A stretch of DNA of 64,000 bases from assembly GCA_963710645.1 (NCBI GenBank), contig CAVQBD010000006.1, positions 248,001 through 312,000 on the forward strand, written 5' to 3'. How positions within the stretch are numbered: the first letter of the stretch is position 1; each line of letters starts with the position of its first letter. The notes beneath the pieces are model-generated. The model was not told where the DNA came from, did not search any database, and was given only the letters and a program-made list of their open reading frames with translations. Source of the DNA: FEB-10 sp963710645. GTDB lineage: Bacteria > Acidobacteriota > Thermoanaerobaculia > Thermoanaerobaculales > Sulfomarinibacteraceae. Below are positions 61,240-64,000 of this stretch, piece by piece. Position numbers and translations under genes: made by a program.

Positions 61240-62001
61240 TCAGCCTCCCAGGTCGGTGGCGTGCCGGGCCAGGAAGGCGATGATATCGGCGGACTCGTGC
61301 ATGGGTTTCGAACCCACCACCAGGCAAGGGGCTTGGTGGGTTCCGGCGAGGACCTCCAGTTCATCGCGCCGGGCCGGATCTTCGGTGACGTTGTAGACCC
61401 TCACCGCGTCTTCGAGCCCGAGGTTCATCAGCGCGGCCAGCGAATTGGTGGAGAACATGCAGCGGCTCTTGACGAAGAGGAGGATGTCGTCCGGCAATCC
61501 GGGTGCCGGTGCGAAGGGCGTCAGGGTCTCTTCGTAGGCGTCGTTCATGGCCTCACAGAGCCCGGCGAGCTCGGCGATATCGCGGCGACCGCCGGGACCT
61601 ACCGAGGAGGCGTGGCGCACAACACCCGATGCGTTGATCAGGACCGTGGAACGGTCGGTGATGCCCGCGTCCTCGAGGTACATCCCGTAGGAGGCGGCAA
61701 CGGCCCCTTTGGGCTGAAAGTCCGAGAGCAGTGGGAAGGACACGCCGCCCAGGCTCGCGGCCCAATTCGCGTGGCAGTAGATCGAGTCGATGCTGACACC
61801 CAGAACCTGGGTGTTGGCGGCGAGAAAGCGGTCTTGGAGCGCCTCCACGCCGGGAACCTCGCTGCTTCACGTGGGTGTGAAGTCGAGGGGGTAGAAGAGC
61901 AGCATCACGTGACGCCGCCCGGCAAATCGGTCGAGTGAAAGAGTCCGTCCAAAGTGATCCTTGAGGGTGAAATCAGGTGCTCGTTCTCCGACTTCGATCA
62001 T
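61240..62001 (-). CDS. Selenocysteine-containing peroxiredoxin fused to a glutaredoxin-like domain (in-frame UGA)
   Basis: The ATG at 62001 follows a strong AGGAGG (62013-62008). The frame reads MIEVGERAPDFTLKDHFGRT and LLFYPLDFTPT, then TGA at 61869-61867, and continues SSEVPGVEALQDRFLAANTQ to the stop at 61240. The UGA sits at the peroxidatic position of the PxxxTxxC motif, codon 45 of 253, so it encodes Sec. The first ~165 residues are a 2-Cys/Prx-Q-like peroxiredoxin. Residues about 180-253 form a glutaredoxin-like domain with CMFS instead of CPYC and the cis-Pro site in HQAPCLVVGS. The fusion should reduce peroxides with its own monothiol reductant. Confidence 0.85.
61836..61846 (-). promoter_or_regulatory. 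Weak SECIS-like hairpin of the Sec-peroxiredoxin
   Basis: GGAG-GCG-CTCC on the minus strand is a 4-bp stem with a three-base loop about 20-25 nt after the UGA. It is weaker than the SECIS at 16344-16360; other pairings are possible. Confidence 0.35.
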
Positions 62002-62041
62002 CTTGGTCCTCCTATGGGTCGAGGGTACCATCTCCTCGAAG

Positions 62042-62097
62042 GGGCTAGAGACGAGAGGCTAGGGACGAACCTCTAGCCCCGAGTTCCCAGTCCCTCG
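62042..62097. repeat. Heptamer tract, units gggctag/agacgag
   Basis: Eight consecutive 7-nt steps (gggctag, agacgag, aggctag, ggacgaa, cctctag, ccccgag, ttcccag, tccctcg) lie between the divergent peroxiredoxin and BNR genes. Part of it is also self-complementary (ggggctagag with cctctagcccc). Confidence 0.6.
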
Positions 62098-62145
62098 GTA
62101 CGCAAGTGACGACTCTCACTCTCACCTCGATGGATCGAGTGGAAC

Positions 62146-63387
62146 ATGGAAGATCAGGGAGACCAAGAGGTGCCGATCGGAACGTTGGGCGCGGCGATGT
62201 CACGGATGGGATCATTCTTGCGGATCGCGCGTTTGACCGTCATTGTGACGACGGTCCTGCTGTCGTACTGGCCGCACGGTGCGTCGGCTCAGGGAGGGTG
62301 CGAGCTCGATCAAGTGGGCGGCGGCGTCGACGTCGCCATCGACGGGTCCAGTGGGGATCTGGTGGTGGCGGCAGCTGGTCTTCGCTTGTATCGCTCCACG
62401 GACGGTGGGATCAGTTACCAGGATCGTTGGCTTGGCGTCGAGGGGTCTTGGCCCAGTGTCGCCTTCTCCGACGGCGTGTTGTATCTGGCCGCAGGCCGAT
62501 GGGGGACCCCCAACGAGGTCTTCATCCTGCGCTCGGAAGACGGGGGCGAGTCGTTCTCCCAAGCCGTCGTGGTCCACTCTTCCGTGGCTCACCGAATCAT
62601 CGACCCCGAGGTCCTGGTCGAGGAAAACGGGAATATGTTGTTGTTCCTGACCGAGATCGTGACCGATGGCGGTAAGCCGCCGAGCTTCACCATTCGGCTG
62701 TTTGAGTCCACCGATGGGGGAGACAGTTGGCTCCAGCTTTCGGATGTGATCGCCGGTCCTCCCAACGTGAAGATCGAGGATCCAAAGGCGACCCAGACGA
62801 CCAGTGGTGATGTGCTTCTGGCCTATGAGTTCGAGTTGGTGGACCTCGGAGCCTCACGCATCGAACAATTGCGGTCGACAGATGCGGGTCTGACCTGGGA
62901 GGACCCTACGATTGTGTGGGATGAAGTGCCGGGCTCTGACGATGAGCCGGGGGGGTACCAACAGATTGCGCCGGGCGAGATCTGGTTCCTGGCCTCCACC
63001 GACGAAGATGTTGTGGAGGGCTACACCGAGGCCGTTGTCAAGCGGAAGGTCTCCACCGACGGTGGCCTCACGTGGCACTCGAAGGCGGTCCTGATATCGG
63101 AATATGATCAGATCGTCTTCGGCAGCGGCATGGGGCCATCGGGCGATCTGGCTGTCGCCACGGTGCGGTTCTATACCACGACGCCGAGGACCCTTGCGGT
63201 GTACCACCTGGATCCGGAGGTTCCCGGTGTCTGGGCGTGCCGGCCGTTGCTCTTTGTGGACGGCTGGGACGGTGGATCGAGCGAACGCTGGTCGGGGCGG
63301 CCAGCTACCATCATCGGCGGTGAGGACGGCGGACAGCCCCAAAGAGGCGACCCCGATGGGGCCTCAATCGCCGCAGAAGACCCTTGA
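62146..63387 (+). CDS. Exported BNR/sialidase-like beta-propeller protein
   Basis: The 413-residue protein starts at ATG 62146 (others at 62197 and 62206 are possible; no ribosome site decides). A signal segment (LRIARLTVIVTTVLLSYWPH) is followed by Asp-box blades: YRSTDGGISYQD, LRSEDGGESFSQ, FESTDGGDSWLQ, LRSTDAGLTWED and KVSTDGGLTWHS. No sialidase Arg triad can be confirmed. Near the C-terminus DGWDGGSSERWS resembles the DGFESGDLSAWT ending of the protein at 1-1281, but 30 low-complexity residues follow, which may mean another frameshift. It is divergent from the Sec-peroxiredoxin gene. Confidence 0.7.
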   Translation: MEDQGDQEVPIGTLGAAMSRMGSFLRIARLTVIVTTVLLSYWPHGASAQGGCELDQVGGGVDVAIDGSSGDLVVAAAGLRLYRSTDGGISYQDRWLGVEGSWPSVAFSDGVLYLAAGRWGTPNEVFILRSEDGGESFSQAVVVHSSVAHRIIDPEVLVEENGNMLLFLTEIVTDGGKPPSFTIRLFESTDGGDSWLQLSDVIAGPPNVKIEDPKATQTTSGDVLLAYEFELVDLGASRIEQLRSTDAGLTWEDPTIVWDEVPGSDDEPGGYQQIAPGEIWFLASTDEDVVEGYTEAVVKRKVSTDGGLTWHSKAVLISEYDQIVFGSGMGPSGDLAVATVRFYTTTPRTLAVYHLDPEVPGVWACRPLLFVDGWDGGSSERWSGRPATIIGGEDGGQPQRGDPDGASIAAEDP

Positions 63388-63446
63388 CCCAGCGCTCGGC
63401 TCACGCGAACCGGCTTCCATGAGCATCTCGTCGATCCGGCCGTCCA

Positions 63447-63989
63447 TCAATCGAAATCGACTCCAAGGTCCTCCAGATCGTCCATGTTGCTGATGACGGC
63501 CCCGACGGCCTCGGGGTCCATGGAACCGGCGATGTTGACCAGCACGACCTCTCCGTCCTCGTCTACCACCATGGCGGTCAGTCCGTGGATCCTGCCGTCA
63601 CCCTCGATGGCGAGGACATACACGGTGTCGGTTTCGTCGCGGACCGTCACCATGCGATACCAACCCGCCTGTTCGAGTTTCGCAGCAGCCCCGTCAATGG
63701 TCGCTCGGATCGCTGCCGGATCGGCGTCCTGGACCGTGCCCACCTTGACGCGAACCCTCCGGATGCCGTCCAGCAGTTCGCCGAATTTCTCGCCCTGATC
63801 GGCCGCGGAGGCTGCCGCTTTGATCATGGAATCCCGGAGGTCCACATCGACCTCCACCTCGCCGGGTTTGAAAACGTCCAGCTCCTCGAGCGCGAAGTAA
63901 CCGGGGAGCTGGTCCACGGTCTGTGCCGAACCGGCCATCGCAACCAGGGCCAGACTCAACGCGATTAAGGTCATGCGAAGTGCTCTCAT
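63447..63989 (-). CDS. DUF4252 family exported protein
   Basis: The 180-residue protein starts at ATG 63989 behind GGAGG at the very edge of the window. It has a signal peptide (MTLIALSLALVAMAGSAQ) and the DUF4252 pattern: LPGYFALEELDVFKPGEVEV, GIRRVRVKVGT, YVLAIEGDGRIHGLTAMVVD and LVNIAGSMDPEAVGAVISNM. Such proteins are small exported alpha/beta domains, often encoded next to ECF sigma/anti-sigma genes in other bacteria; here the neighbour upstream is outside the window. Confidence 0.8.
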   Translation of the reverse strand: MRALRMTLIALSLALVAMAGSAQTVDQLPGYFALEELDVFKPGEVEVDVDLRDSMIKAAASAADQGEKFGELLDGIRRVRVKVGTVQDADPAAIRATIDGAAAKLEQAGWYRMVTVRDETDTVYVLAIEGDGRIHGLTAMVVDEDGEVVLVNIAGSMDPEAVGAVISNMDDLEDLGVDFD

Positions 63990-64000
63990 GTCATTCCTCC

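Noticed and set aside
1..64000. tRNA, rRNA, insertion sequence, integrase or phage genes
   Set aside because: I looked for cloverleaf arms, rRNA-like conserved stretches, and transposase or integrase motifs on both strands and saw none.

Overview
The window is about 64 kb of GC-rich bacterial DNA. It looks like an Acidobacteriota genome, most likely the Thermoanaerobaculia side of the phylum; this is inferred from gene content, not from a marker gene. The pointers are a VWFA-related acidobacterial-type secreted protein, a large TonB-dependent receptor with a carboxypeptidase-regulatory-like N-terminus, a Ser/Thr kinase fused to DUF4388, many exported beta-propeller/BNR proteins, and a C-terminal 'DGFESG...W' ending. 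I see no rRNA, tRNA, CRISPR array, insertion sequence or phage module. At least seven single-base frameshifts in otherwise intact genes suggest a draft or metagenome assembly with indel errors.

Layout. 1-9176: a truncated BNR protein, a Ser/Thr kinase-DUF4388 protein, a universal stress protein, a thioredoxin-GYF2 fusion, a divergent Nramp-like transporter, a DUF309-like protein and a VWFA-related secreted protein. 9177-14614: a rubrerythrin-like protein, the TonB-dependent receptor and a TenA-like protein, separated by repeat-filled gaps. 14657-17050: a frameshifted SRPBCC/GyrI-like protein, a selenoprotein of the D-proline/glycine reductase B family (in-frame UGA with a SECIS-like hairpin) and a CGGC-domain protein. 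17140-25132: an alpha/beta hydrolase, a second DUF4388 protein, a bactofilin overlapping a methyltransferase-like gene, and a coupled histidine kinase and GGDEF-EAL pair. 25311-31025: dipeptidyl peptidase IV, an OmpA-like protein, periplasmic MsrA and a secreted propeller. 31060-38929: AHSA1-like protein, two MscS channels, DUF2461, an ECF sigma/anti-sigma operon, a beta-helix lipoprotein, a kinase relic and TyrA. 39141-45670: an ankyrin protein, NTF2-like and large exported unknowns, and an OmpA-family protein. 45876-50385: a MacA/MacB-like ABC efflux operon. 50583-53808: a four-helix-bundle protein, a lipoprotein, and a TetR-MAPEG-MBL operon. 54069-60864: a DUF1302-DUF1329-YCF48-MMPL envelope operon. 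61240-64000: a Sec-containing peroxiredoxin-glutaredoxin fusion, a BNR protein and a DUF4252 protein.

The strongest unusual signals are: (1) two selenoproteins that a standard gene caller would truncate; (2) about eighteen intergenic tracts that keep a strict 7-nt period while the heptamer itself changes from tract to tract; (3) a family of intergenic hairpin elements whose stems differ in sequence but stay complementary; (4) a nested ~150-bp imperfect palindrome at 50932-51082; and (5) two gene relics, a kinase reduced to its two ends and a duplicated C-terminal gene fragment.

Functionally the window is dominated by the cell envelope (efflux, mechanosensing, OmpA, TonB, MMPL cluster), thiol/selenol redox chemistry (thioredoxin, MsrA, Sec-peroxiredoxin, UxxC protein, CGGC, rubrerythrin) and signalling (kinase, c-di-GMP, ECF sigma, TetR).
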